The notes beneath the pieces were generated by a model. The model was not told the DNA's origin. It was given only the letters and a program-made list of their open reading frames with translations, and did no database searches. Of a DNA stretch of 64,000 nt, positions 1-11,804 are shown one piece after another. Positions within the stretch are counted from its first letter, which is position 1; each line of letters opens with the position of its first letter. A program made the position numbers and the translations under genes. Origin of the DNA: Tachypleus tridentatus (Eukaryota; Arthropoda; Merostomata; Xiphosura; Limulidae); NCBI RefSeq assembly GCF_004210375.1, contig NW_027467782.1:33717771-33781770 (forward strand), read 5' to 3'.

Positions 1-1043
1 TCCTTTAGATTTTTTATGAGTAAAATTTCTGAAGACAGTGATTGTATAGACTTATGAAAAGTTAACAAATGTTTGAAAACGTCTTGATATTACTATTTTT
101 TGACTACAATTTTCATGATAACAAAACACTGCATTTACATCTCAAAAGGTCCAAAATCAAATTCTATGACTACATGATGCACTAAACTCATACCTCACTG
201 AATAACAAAATATACAACATGTTTACTCCAGTTATGTTTTACCAGATAAGGAAGATCATCAACACCTAAAGGCTATAATTACCTTTCTTCAGGAAATGAA
301 ATTCACAACATAATCACCAAATCAATGTAGTTAAACCCCACTATGTAATAAAGCATGTATCAAAACTACTCAAAAAACATAACTGATTATAACCAGAAAA
401 AAAAAATACATACCAGCACTGTTTGTACACTAAGTCCTGTCTAATCAGATAAAACATTGTACAGTGGCCAGCTGTGGTTTTGTGCAGAGAAAACCCATAC
501 AATGGATCTCTGTGGAGAGCATATGTCAGCTTCCACTTGATAAATCCACTACTGCTGCTACATGGCACATGAACACATTAGCAAATTTTTTATATGTATG
601 GAATTTTTCCATTGTCTTGTGACTCCTAAAAATAACCCTCAAAGCTGATAATGAAAACATAATGATATGAGCTGTCTCAGATATATATTTTTTCAGCTTT
701 ACGAGATTCTAGATTGACCAAATGTTATTATTTTACATGAATAATAAATGTAAAAAGGTTCAGTCATAAAGGAGAGATATTCTAATAAAATATAATAACT
801 TTTAAATAGTTGTGTGAAAAAAATAGAGAAAAATTACAAATAAACTTTAAGAATATAATATAACAAGTTAGAAACTTAAAATCTCCCTCTGAATGCATTA
901 ATTAATTTAAAAACTACATGTACTTTGGACTTCAAAGGTTTATTACATGCATTAATGATCTAATGATTTCATTCATATATAATTTCAGTCAGACAATACG
1001 GTGAGTGGATGGTAGATAATATTCTAGACATATCAGACAGAAT
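1..1043. other. AT-rich non-coding stretch
   Basis: No exon, RNA gene or recognisable repeat was found on either strand. The short open frames here have no family resemblance and no splice context. Confidence 0.6.
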
Positions 1044-1160
1044 GTGTTTGTTCTGTTATAGCAAAGCAGCATCAGGCCATCTACTGTGTCCACCAAGGGG
1101 AATCAAAGCCCTGATTTTAGCAATGTAAATTCAAACACTAACCTCTTTCCTACTAGGGAA
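1044..1160 (-). repeat. Degraded tRNA-derived SINE, second family
   Basis: Read on the minus strand, a B-box-like stretch (gggctttgattcccc) is followed by sequence ending in a 'gctttgctataacag' block and an aacaaaca tail. The same layout recurs at 15900-16026 and 47056-47142, so these look like old copies of one short SINE distinct from the abundant 270-bp family. A clean target-site duplication is not visible here. Confidence 0.55.
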
Positions 1161-1846
1161 CAGACAATGAACACTTGTATAACAGTTGTTATGGAGTGAA
1201 TACCTTTTCTAAGTTAGCATTCACCAACTTCATATCATAAAAACTGTTGTAATAACAAACTACTTACATCAATAGTATTCCAACCACTACTGTAGTTGTT
1301 GTATGCCAGTGAGCCTTATAAGCTATTAAATGCAATGGTAGCCCACATCAAAATCTTATATCAAGGTTAAAATAGCCTTCTTGTTTTCAAATTATAAATT
1401 TCTCTAAAAAAAAGATTCCTAATTCTTTTAGCTTGTTTCACCACAGCCAAATACATTAGACTACTGAAGGTTTTTCAATGTGTGTAAATAATCATACTTA
1501 AATAATTTTAAACCTTCACACTACCATTATTTTCTAATGGGATTCAAAACATATTTATATATGGTGTCTTTGTTGTTAAAATTTGCAATAATTTTATCAA
1601 GATACAAATAATAGTTGATACTATGGAATAAGAACCAGAATCTCATTTGATTAAGTAAGTGGTTCAAAAGTTGTATGAAGTTCAAAGTTAGAAAATTGAA
1701 AACAGATGTTTAATTTCAAAGAAAATGGCTGATATTTACCTGTAAGTATTTTGCAGTAAAAACAATATTTCATGGTTAAGAAGGCTCCAATACATACAAA
1801 GATACATTAACAAATCCACCATCATATCATATTATTTACAGTTGGT
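1161..1846. other. AT-rich non-coding stretch
   Basis: Nothing recognisable: no conserved exon, tRNA-like sequence or terminal repeat was seen. Confidence 0.55.
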
Positions 1847-2150
1847 GGCCCGGGATGGCCATGTGGGTTAAGGCATGCGACTTGTTATCTGAGGGTCTCG
1901 GAAGAGCAACGACTTAACACTACCTATTGCCAACCCTAGGTTAGTCTTTTACCAAACATGCTTGACCTTTCAGCTGTGGAGGCATTATAATGGTTCAGTC
2001 TATCCAACTGTACGTTGGTAAAGAGTAGTTCAAGAGTTGGCATTGGGTGGTGATGACTAGCAACCTTCCCTCTAGTCTTAAATTAGGGACAACTAGCGCA
2101 GGTAGCCCTCGGTAGCTTTGCGCAAAATTCAAAAACAAAACAACAATTTA
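1847..2150 (+). repeat. tRNA-headed SINE, first (abundant) family, rearranged head
   Basis: It starts with the family head (cccgggatggccatgtgggttaagg) and ends in the common 3' body (gactagc..cttccctctagtctt..attagggac..tagctttgcgc) and an AAAAC-rich tail. About 50 bases after the 'gagggtc' element, where the B box should be, do not match the other copies in the window. The copy is otherwise close to full length. Confidence 0.85.
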
Positions 2151-2321
2151 CAGTAGGAAAATAATTAAATGTATAAAAACTATTACCTTTTAAAATTATG
2201 TAAGAGTGTACACGTTATCTTATATACTTATAGATAACTCAAATTGTAAAAATATTATGCTAAAATATTTTAAAATTGTTTTACAAACTCGCGAAAGTTT
2301 ATGACTGTATATATACATATA

Positions 2322-2480
2322 TGGCCGACATGGCCAAGCGTGTTAAGGTGTTCGACTCGAATCCGAGGGTCGCGGGTGCGAATCCCGGTCACACCAAACA
2401 CGCTCGCCCACCCAGCCATGGGGCTTTATAATGTTACAGTCAATCACACTATTCGTTGGCAAAGGAGTAGCAGTCTCCAT
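2322..2480 (+). repeat. SINE first family, 5' part only
   Basis: The tRNA-like head is well kept (tggccaagcgtgttaagg A box; gggtgcgaatcccgg B box). It is followed by the family body up to 'cactattcgttggcaaaggagtag', after which family sequence stops. The 3' half and tail are missing. The head ends in 'cacacca' like a tRNA 3' end, but the rest of the copy shows it is a SINE and not a tRNA gene. Confidence 0.85.
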
Positions 2481-2796
2481 ATAAGGCAAACACCGAGGTG
2501 GATATTCAGGTCTCAGAGGAAATAACATAAATGTAGAACCTTCCAGGAGTACAAGAGAAGCAAAATAACAAAATAATGTACTTTTAAGTCTATCCACCTC
2601 ACAAAACATATTTTGTTGTGTTACTTTTCGCGTAATGTTTCTGGTACAAAGAAACGAAGACAACATGTAGTATTCAGTATTCATTTTCCTTTATTGAGTC
2701 ATTTGTACCATGGATTATTTCTGAATTCGAAGTTTCTCACTCCACCTTATCACCAGACAGAAGAAATATTTTCTAATACCTGTAATTACTTTGAGA

Positions 2797-3003
2797 GTCC
2801 CCGTCACATTAAACATGCTCGCCCTTTTAACCGTGGGAAGGTTATAATGTGACGGTCAATCCACTATTCGTTGGTAAAGAGTAGCCCAAGAGTTGGCGGT
2901 GATGACTAGCTATCTTCTCTCCAGTCTTACACTGCTAAATTAAGGACAGCTAGCACAGATTAGCTCGAGTAGCTTTGTGCGAAATTCAAAACAAGCAAAC
3001 AAA
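2797..3003 (+). repeat. SINE first family, 5'-truncated
   Basis: It begins at the end of the tRNA-like head (ccccgtcacattaaacatgctcgccc), then runs through the full body to 'tagctttgtgcgaaattcaaaac' and an aagcaaacaaac tail. The A and B boxes are absent, as expected for a 5'-truncated copy or one that has lost its head. Confidence 0.85.
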
Positions 3004-4330
3004 CCCTAGGTTTAGTTCACGTGTAGTTTCGATTGTAACGGCATTTCATTAACATATATTTATTTTAATATGAACGATTCTTTTAGTTAAATGTATATTA
3101 ATATTTAGAAATATACGCCACTTCTTGTGTTAAATATGTATTGCGAAATTCTCCTCTATTTTATAAATTTGTAGAAGATTCTAGAGTAAAGAATCATCAA
3201 TTGCAGATATGTGTGTTTAAGTTCTAGTTACTGCCAGTATTGTTGCCAACTGAAATTTGAACTTTGTCTAATGATTATGAAAGATAGTCATCAAACTCGC
3301 TGAGAAATAGCATATATTGTTAGTTTGTAACAGTTAGTATACTATAAACCTCAGAACTGATAACTGTTATAAGCGCTTATTAATCGAAAAAAAAACTACC
3401 TATATTTGACCAAGAACGTTCATTGATGTCGAACACTGCAAACCATTTAACTTTAGGCGATAGTATTTTTACGAGGACATTAGATATTTTCCGCGGTTAA
3501 AAGTCAGCTTATAAACGGCGTGAGTCCAGCGAATAATAGAGTTAGCTAGTTTCCTCGTTAAGTGAACTGCATCTATATCAACTTGAAAGTTATTATCATG
3601 CCAGATAGAGGACTTGATATTGTTTTTGTGTGTATGAATCTTGTTGGCAATTATTATAAATTTGATACACGTTCACATTAAATTTCTCGCTGCTTTCATT
3701 CATATAAGAAAAACTACAAAGACATTTTAGTTTCCCATGTTGTTTTACCATTTATATTATACTTATGTAAATATATATTGTTTCCATAATCTTTCCAAAT
3801 ACAGACAAATACTATAAAACGAGTTTATATAAAATTGTGTTATGATGCAGTTGAAGATAAAATATTAATAACTAAATCAAACTTCAAAGAGATTGCAATA
3901 TTTACAGAAATACTATGTACTATTCATGTTAATGTAACACAAATAATATTTAATAAATAGATGTATGTCGGAATGAACATGAATTCGTGAAATCAAAGTA
4001 TTTTGATGGCTAAAAATTATTATACCAAGATATTGAGTCTTACATTTACTAAAGAAAAACAAAGCAATTCTATAAAGATATAAGACGAAACCCCAATTTT
4101 CAAATTAAAAAAAAAAACATCGATGCAAAAAATAGTAATAATGGACACTTCATAAAAAAGGCATAATGTCAAACAAACAAATACATTAAAATTTTAGAAA
4201 TAAATAACTTCACTTTTGTCATCCTGCAATTATTATGTCAAATACATAAGCAAATACCTAATTGGATTACCGAAACGATTCACTAAGAAACACATCGACA
4301 TATATACCATAATCACACCAAATCCAGATA
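3004..4330. other. AT-rich non-coding stretch
   Basis: No coding similarity, RNA gene or repeat family could be recognised on either strand. Confidence 0.55.
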
Positions 4331-5470
4331 TTCATTAAGAAGGATGGCATCTGAATAGTGCTTGATATTGGTGGTGTTGCACAGCATCATCCTTATCATA
4401 CAGTTGAATGTTTCTGCAGAGTTGACATGGCACCTGCTGAAATTGGTAAATCCATCTAGTATTAAAAAATGCTGTCTTCTCTGTAAATCCTGTCTTCATT
4501 AGGATTTGGCAATAACCTTTACTGAGGTTGATCTTTGAAGAGAACCTGACCTTATAATTTCTAGGTTGTCCACAGTTTCAGAGTTGAACTTCATCACAAG
4601 ATTCAGCTTTTGGAAATTTATTAAGAAACAGTTAACCTATCTCTAATTTTTGTGATTAAAACTGGTAAATGGTAGGCTAAATTTGAAGGCTTAACAATTC
4701 CAGCTTCCAACATTGCCTCAGCTTCTTGCTTTGTAAGGTACAGTGGAGCCATTAAACATGAAATTGCTTAAGCCGCTGTAGCAAGTCTTGTCCCAGAATT
4801 TTTGATGTATTAAATCTACTACCTGGCTTTCTAAAGTTTCTCACACTCTCCTTGTCGTTGACACTGACATGACGAATATGGCGAGGATTATCGCGGCTCA
4901 CCGCTAATTTAAGAAAGTGCAAAAACGTGGCTTACAAATTTAATCCTGGCTTTATAACTTCAAGGAGATATTTAAAAAGGATTTGCTTTAATTTGGGAAA
5001 TAAATAGAATATATTACAGTAGAAATTGACCGTTAATCTACCTTATCCGCTCTGTATGCCAGCTTTATGGAGGCTGCCATTGTTACCGAATCACACCTCT
5101 CCATACATTAAACTTAATCCGCGGTAAATCCGTGAAAAAGTGATCAATAATTAAAGTATTATTTTAAATTCGATAATCCAATATTTTTATGGAATTGTAT
5201 AAATATTAGCCACACACCCAATAGACATCACTTCAGTTTCTGAGCTGTTGGCGACTTCGGCTTTTCAGTCACAAAGGTTTAATCCGTGGACCTATTAAGC
5301 CGTGGTTAACAAGGTTGACTCCCCAAATACTGCATCTTAACGGCGCTCCACTGTATTTCATTGCATAAGGTATCTGAAAGGGCTTCACTTTAGCTGGATA
5401 CCATGTTGTTGTGTTGCACAAGGCCTATCTTTCCTGATGATGACAAAACTTTTTCCAAACACTATACATT
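4331..5470 (-). mobile_element. Fossil LTR-retroelement RT fragment (Ty3/Gypsy-like), split by a MITE
   Basis: On the minus strand, short stretches resemble the Ty3/Gypsy reverse-transcriptase N-terminal region, with a 'QEAEAMLEAGIVKPS' type segment and a later 'SKINLSKGY' type segment. The copy is broken and old: many breaks, no LTRs recognised, only part of the RT region left. The MITE at 4741-5353 was inserted into it afterwards, because RT-like sequence lies on both sides. The family call rests on motif likeness only. Confidence 0.6.
4741..5353. mobile_element. MITE with inverted ends and TA target duplication
   Basis: The left end reads cagtggagccattaa and the right end, reversed, reads cagtggagcgccgttaag, so the two ends are imperfect inverted repeats. 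Both are flanked by the dinucleotide TA (4739-4740 and 5354-5355). That is the signature of Tc1/mariner/pogo-type elements. The 613-bp interior has no transposase-like frame, so it is non-autonomous. CAGTGGAGC ends recall pogo/Tigger elements, but the superfamily is inferred only from ends and TA duplication. Confidence 0.8.
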
Positions 5471-8400
5471 CATTATCATGTTAAACTTTTAATAAGATTT
5501 GTTATCAGTTCAACCCATCTTTAAACTCTATAAGCTTACTTACCTTATGCAAAGTTATCATACATTTTCTCTTTGAATAAAATTTCTTTAGCTTTAAAAT
5601 ATAATTTTATACACAAATACATTCAGAATTCACAACAAAAGAAACTTTACAAAGCTATAAAAAACAACCTATATTTTAACTTTATCAACACATGATAGTC
5701 TATGTGCTATATCCAAGTACATTTAAACTTTCTCAACAATTGTTATCATAGCAAGAATAGTTTCTCTATTTCTTTTATGAAGAGAGGGTCCAATTAGACT
5801 TCTAGTGGTTTAATTAATAAGTGTACATCACATTCATTGTTTTTATTATTTATACCTGTGTTACAAGTCATTAGTGATAAAATTAATTAGAAAGTCTATT
5901 ATTATTAGTTCATATAGGTTGTAATGAACAATTTAAAATCTATATCTTTATTTCTACTAATGTGATCAATTGGAAAATAAAAACAAACATTTTAAACTTT
6001 AATTGAAATAAATTATTATATTTTGAAAGGAAAACCATGTCTACACCTCTATTCACATTTTAGTGTTTGCAAACATCAGTTTGTTTTCAATTCTTTTTTG
6101 TCACTTGCATTTTTACTTATTTTGGATATCAACAGTACTAAAACATTTGTGACATTATAAGTTTCAAACAATGAAAAACAGATTTTAAAGTAGGCATATG
6201 TTACAAGAGCTACAAGTGTCATAAATATAAGGGCTACAAATGATGTAAGAAATAATAACCATAAATTTTTTTTATTACCATTTAGATAAAAAAGGTAATT
6301 TTTTTCTAACTTCATTACCAAAATGTCTGGTGCAGACAGCCTAGTTGCTTTGCACCATGAAATGCCAAGCTAACCAACCAACAATGAAAATGTCTAAATC
6401 CCTCCACTGTGCATTATAAATTCAGAAAAATAATGCTAACTTTATTAAAAACAAATCTCCATAAAGTCTAGAATGCATGCACACTGTTAATTTCTGGAAA
6501 AAAGCCAAGGCCTGATAATTTACCAGGGAAACATTCAGTTGATGTTCATATTATTGTATTCATAAGTTAATGGCTGAATCTACACCTGACTGTTACAGAT
6601 TCAAAATAAAGTAAATTCAAATAAATAATAATAAAGGTAATTAATAGACCAATCAAACAGATATTGAAACCTAATATTTATTTTCAATACTATTGACTGT
6701 TTTCCTAATTAAATGAATGGGGGGAAATGGAGGGAGGAGTTAAGACCCCACAGATAAAAACATTAAATGATACAGGTATTACTTTAAAAAAAAACAGCTA
6801 GAAGGGATGGGGTTTAAACTCCCTTGATCTCTACCTTAAATTCATGTCTATTTAAATATAATATAAAACAATATTATTATTATTTTCTGAAAAATGTGCA
6901 TAATGTTTACCCCTATGGATCCCTTCACCTCACCTGCATTCTCTCATACATAACTGAAGAATACAGTTATTAAATACTAAAAATATGAATGACTGGACCA
7001 CTTGGGCTCACACTTATACAACTTTAAATAATAGTGATACAATTGTAAAGCAAAAACATCACACAGTGTGAGAAAAAAAATCAAAATACAATAAATTTAC
7101 ACCTTATTATTAAAATAGCCAGAAAGTTGACAGTCAATGGTTCAAAATTGGTGCAGTGATAGATAGCTTCTGTAGCTTTGCAGTAACAATGACAGGAATA
7201 GTAAATTTAATGCAAATGGAAGTCGTAAAGCATCCCCCACACCTGCCTCTTATGCAAGTTTGTACCTAACAAATATTTTGATCATCTGGATATTTGGAAT
7301 AACTGGAAACATTAATTTCAATTAGTTTATTATTAACATGACAACTGATTCAATCATAATTTTGATTAATTGCTAAAATAATTATTACAAACACTTATTT
7401 TGATTGGTTAAATGATTCAGTTCTTCTGTAAGCAGATGCACGTTAACATCACATTAGTAAAGAAATCACAAGTTTTACTAATGAAGAAAATTAAACTTAA
7501 AATGAAAAACATTTTACAACATACAATACATAATGCAAGACATGAACCAGTAAATGTTGTTACTATTATATGGATGCAGGCAGTGTGTATGGGTGAGAAG
7601 TTTCACTGATCTTTCAGTTCCCACTAAAGTGAATACAAACAAGTTTGATCCATAGTTCACATCTCCACAAAGATAGAATACATTTAACTGCAAGAAATGT
7701 GAGGTGAAGAACATTTGAACTGCTTGTTCCAAACCTGAAAAGGAGAAGGCTGGGCCCAAATGAGGTTGAAAAGAAGAAAACTACCCAAATGAATGGGTTA
7801 TTGAGAGGAGTTAAGAATGGATTTCCCCCACTGTCATGAGGAATCCTCCCTCTATTGTATCTTGTAGAATCAGTGGAGTGTGGTCTATGGACTGTGAATG
7901 AGCAGAAGCAAACATTATCTAGTTATTCATAGAGAGAAGAGCACAAATTATCATAGAGTGAAAAAAGAATTGAGGTTTGTCCAAACAAACAGGAAAGTCC
8001 TTAAATGGAAAACATGATATAGGGCAATGAAGTGGACACTGTGGGGAAGAATTTTAAATTGTGGATTATGAAGGGAAAATGGTTTAGCACATGATTAACA
8101 ATTTTGAAAAATAAAATAATTATATGTTACTAGTAGTAATAATTGTAACTTACAAATAATCTAGGCTAAACATACCTAGTTAAATTACTAATAATGAACT
8201 AACAAAGCCATGAAATCTGTTGAGACCACAAAGTATGTAAGATTAATGTACTTGCAAAGTGATTAAATGTATCTAGTAATAACACAATCAATAATCAACA
8301 TCTCATTTACAATTCATTTAAAATAACTTAGGTGAATAAAGACATATAAATATCTAACTTACCAAAATCCATACATTAATGACATGAAATACTCAATTCT

Positions 8401-9407
8401 CCCATGTGTAAATAAGAGTAAAGCCACACAAATGACATCTGAGTCACAACTACCATAGGTATATCAACCAGATTTGAAGTGTGGTAAAGTTTATCAACAT
8501 GTACCGGTCCCCTGGTAGAACTGGTATCAACAGAAACAAAAGTATGAGAAGAGCAATTCTCTCCCAAAACAAACAACTTGGAAGCATGAAAAGTAGTGGA
8601 AAACTAAAACTCTTGAAATGGTGTGGAATATGACAGGCTAAAATAAAAAGTGTTAAAAACAAAGAAAAACAGGCTCAAATGTCTTCTTATTGATTACATT
8701 CTTACTTAGAAACATTGTTTTACTGAAAAGAAGAAGAAATCAGTGGCTAAACCCATGAATCTAATTTCCTTAGAATTAGTCTGTATATAACGTTGAATTA
8801 AATTCCTGGAAAATCTTACCAGTAGCATGTTTAGCTATAATGGGAAATTCTATAGTCAATACACTGATCATATATTACTGCAGCAGTAATTTGGTTTGTC
8901 AACATATTAGATACCCAGAGCTCTCATAAATGTGAACAAGTGACCTCAATGTCAGGCTCAGGGAAAAGAGGAAAAATACCAAAGACAGGAATTTTGTTTC
9001 TTTTGTTGTTGTGGTTTTACTTCTGAAAATATTTTTGACTATTTGAAAGCTGCAGGAATATTCTTCTATGATATCATATGTTTATTCTGGTTTATCAAGT
9101 GCAGTATGCAATAATTGATTGAAATCCAAATTATTTATTAGATAAAAATTCATCTTGACCAAAAAATATAGAATTTAAACTTTTTATATTTGAAATGAAA
9201 GATATAAACTCTTAACAGAATTAGATTTATCTACATTAATTTTCTAAAAGGTACAACTGAAGATTGCCATTTAAACTCTTAAAATGCTTCAGTAGTCTAA
9301 CACTAATAATGCAAACACAGAAAACCATACAGTTGATTTAAAAAACCTTTATACTTTACGTTTTTAGTAGATAATAGATACATAGATAAAAAAATAAACT
9401 ACATTAC
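5471..9407. other. AT-rich non-coding stretch downstream of the ZC3H15 remnant
   Basis: No further ZC3H15 exon could be recognised, although downstream exons of a minus-strand gene would lie here. An 81-residue frame at 6076-6321 (minus) is hydrophobic but unsupported. No RNA gene or repeat family was seen. Confidence 0.5.
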
Positions 9408-11804
9408 CTTCATCTCTCAAGTCTACATAAATACTCTTCTTTTCACTCTTATTTTCAACATCATCGTGGGAAAACTTGCATTTGTCACCTTTCTTACACT
9501 GTTCTTACTTATAAAAAAACATACAGTACAGATTTAGGATCAGTTCCTTAAATTAAAATAGTTATATCACCTTTCTGCAAGAGATGAATATAACTGAACT
9601 GTAGCCTTGTTGAGAGTAACAAGATAAAACACTTCAATGCTGTGGTATGTGATTTACATTAAGCAGACTTTTATCACTTGTTTTGATTCACCCTAAGAAT
9701 ATCAGTGACCTAACTATTGAAAAACACACAAAAATTATGAACGCTCATTTAATATTAAAGATAGTTATGTACAGTATAATAATTCATGCTTTTAGTTAAT
9801 ATGTACACAATACTTGTACCACACACTTGTTACATAAGTTGTTTTAATTTTTAAAGTTATAAAAACAGATAAAATGTACCAGCATGCATTTTTAAAATGT
9901 ATAAAAATAACATTCAATAAAATTACAGTAATATAATAGCTTATGCTTTTTGTTTTGAATGAGTTTTAGCTACGTAAATAATGTCATTGTACTTATAAAG
10001 CCAATTATTGTTGGTTAGTCACAATTATCTACCTGATTTATGTCTCTGCTAAGTGTTATAACTGCAGAACTCATATGGAATAAAACTGTATTTCTTTCCA
10101 ACCACTCCGAAAGAAAATATTTAACTCTCACTGATAAAGAATAAATATTTATAATTACAAGTTATACATTAGTACAATTTTAGTGCCAGACCTTAAAAAA
10201 ATAATGAAAATAAATATTTAGAACTTTAAATGGGTGAAATTGTAAACCTGATGTTCCACACTTTAGAAATTCTTTTATATATGACTAATGCTAAAAAATC
10301 CTCACTTATGTCAGGAAATGTATCTCTAAAAGTAGAAAGCAAAGAGGTTCCATCTTTAAACACATTTAAGACTACATGTCAAGAGCAATATTAATATGGT
10401 AGAATACATCATGATGTATTTCAGTTTCTATATAATACATAAGGTATAAAAACCATAATAATTCTGGAAAGTATTTTAACTTTTTCTTGAATAACTCAGT
10501 TTGAAAGAGTTATCAACTTATGTTATTTGCTATTTCTAAAAATAATATCTTAAAATCCTTTATCACCAACTTAGACAGCCAGATCATTGATGTATCCAAA
10601 GATAATCTGTATTAATAACATTTTATGTAGTAATTCTTAAAGTCTTCAGTTAACTATAAAATCCTATGTTTTTTTAGTACTATTAAACCTCACATTGACA
10701 TATTCTCCTGCTCATTTTACACCACTTCAAAACAAGCAAAAGCAATACTGGAAAAAAAGAAAAATCTTTGTATTTATATGTTTACAAAAACATGCCATAT
10801 CAACATGTAGGGAGAGGTTAAGTGATTAACAATATATCACGTATTTCGTGATGACGAGAAACCAACTTGAAGTAAAAAATGTATTTCAGGACAACTGTTG
10901 CAAACTCCTTCTTTGTTAATCTGGAGATGACCTAAGAAGGTCAAAACATTGTTCTCAATTTTGTTTTGGTATCACCAGTTGTCCTAAGATACATATCACA
11001 TACTTGTTATGTTACTGGAAAGTGATACAACAATGGGAATATACAAATTTCAGAATTTCCTGCTCACACTCTCTATCAAATTACATAGAAATAACTTATG
11101 GGAAAGCTTGTCTAATCTAGCATTTGTATTAGGTAAAATTAAAATAATAAACCTTTACACTCCATACAAAAATTATACTGCACAACAATTTTTTTTAAAT
11201 TTTTTGCTTCCTGAAAAGGTTTTGCTGATTGTGGCAGGTATCTGGTGGGTATGCACAAATATAGTTTTGGTTTTGCTTCATCAGTAGAAACTTTGAGAAA
11301 TAGTTAGTTAACTGTTTACTGGCAATAACTTATTTAATTGTGTTTATGTTTGTAATACACTATTAAGTTCAACATAATTAAAAGTGTTTTGCTCCTAATT
11401 TTTGTTTGTATTCAATGTCCAGTGCATCACGTTCCAGTGTTCAAGAGTAGTCAGCAAGCATTGACAAATTCCAGTTGCCCTGATATTGTTTTCCCATTGT
11501 AGCAAAACTGAAGATTTCAATGAAACTATACGTAATGGGCAAATGTGGACGTGATTTTCATGATCAGCAGCCAAACATCTATAAGGAACACCCAACAGTG
11601 TTCAAGAAGCAAAAACTTTGTTGTGCAGTGTTATCTAACATTAACTTCATTCTCCACAAGCAAGGAAAGGTGACAGAAAAAAAAACCTATTTCTTAATAT
11701 AAAGAGTAGTATTTTACCTTTCTCATCTTTCTGTGTTGTTACAGATTTTAATGTCAAGTTCAGGTCCTCAATTTCCTTCTTTTTCTTCCTACTTGTTGAT
11801 CTAC
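9408..11804 (-). pseudogene. ZC3H15: ZC3H15 (DFRP1)-like unprocessed pseudogene or decayed paralogue, two exons
   Basis: ZC3H15/DFRP1 is a cytoplasmic CCCH zinc-finger protein that binds and stabilises the GTPase DRG1 near ribosomes. Two minus-strand exons are visible. Exon 11718-11804 encodes a Lys-rich stretch then EIEDLNLTLKSVTTQKDEK, ending AAAG|GTAAAA (phase 1); it matches the region before the zinc finger (human KELQELNELFKPVVAAQK). Exon 9408-9546 follows a TTTAAG acceptor, completes a Gly codon and reads TDPKSVL, then [13 protein letters not shown] and SIYVDLRDE before donor GTAATG, aligning residue for residue with human [13 protein letters not shown]...RDE. Between SVL and QC, one extra base shifts the frame, a TAA replaces an expected Gln codon, and the first zinc-binding Cys codon reads TAT. 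Introns are retained, so this is a decaying duplicate, not a retrocopy; sequencing error is less likely because several changes cluster. Intron 9547-11717. No other exons recognised. Confidence 0.75.

Noticed and set aside
2322-2398. Stand-alone tRNA gene
   Set aside because: The head looks like a tRNA but runs directly into the SINE body, and the anticodon arm does not pair well.
6076-6321. 81-residue minus-strand frame with a hydrophobic stretch as a membrane protein gene
   Set aside because: AT-rich composition yields Phe/Leu/Val-rich frames by chance; no splice context, family likeness or conserved neighbour.
8360-8400. Minus-strand reading 'IEYFMSLMYGFW' before a GTAAGT donor, as a possible further ZC3H15 exon (human ..HFLEAIENNKYGWFW)
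   Set aside because: Position and donor fit, but the match needs a deletion of four to five residues, and no supporting acceptor or neighbouring residues agree.
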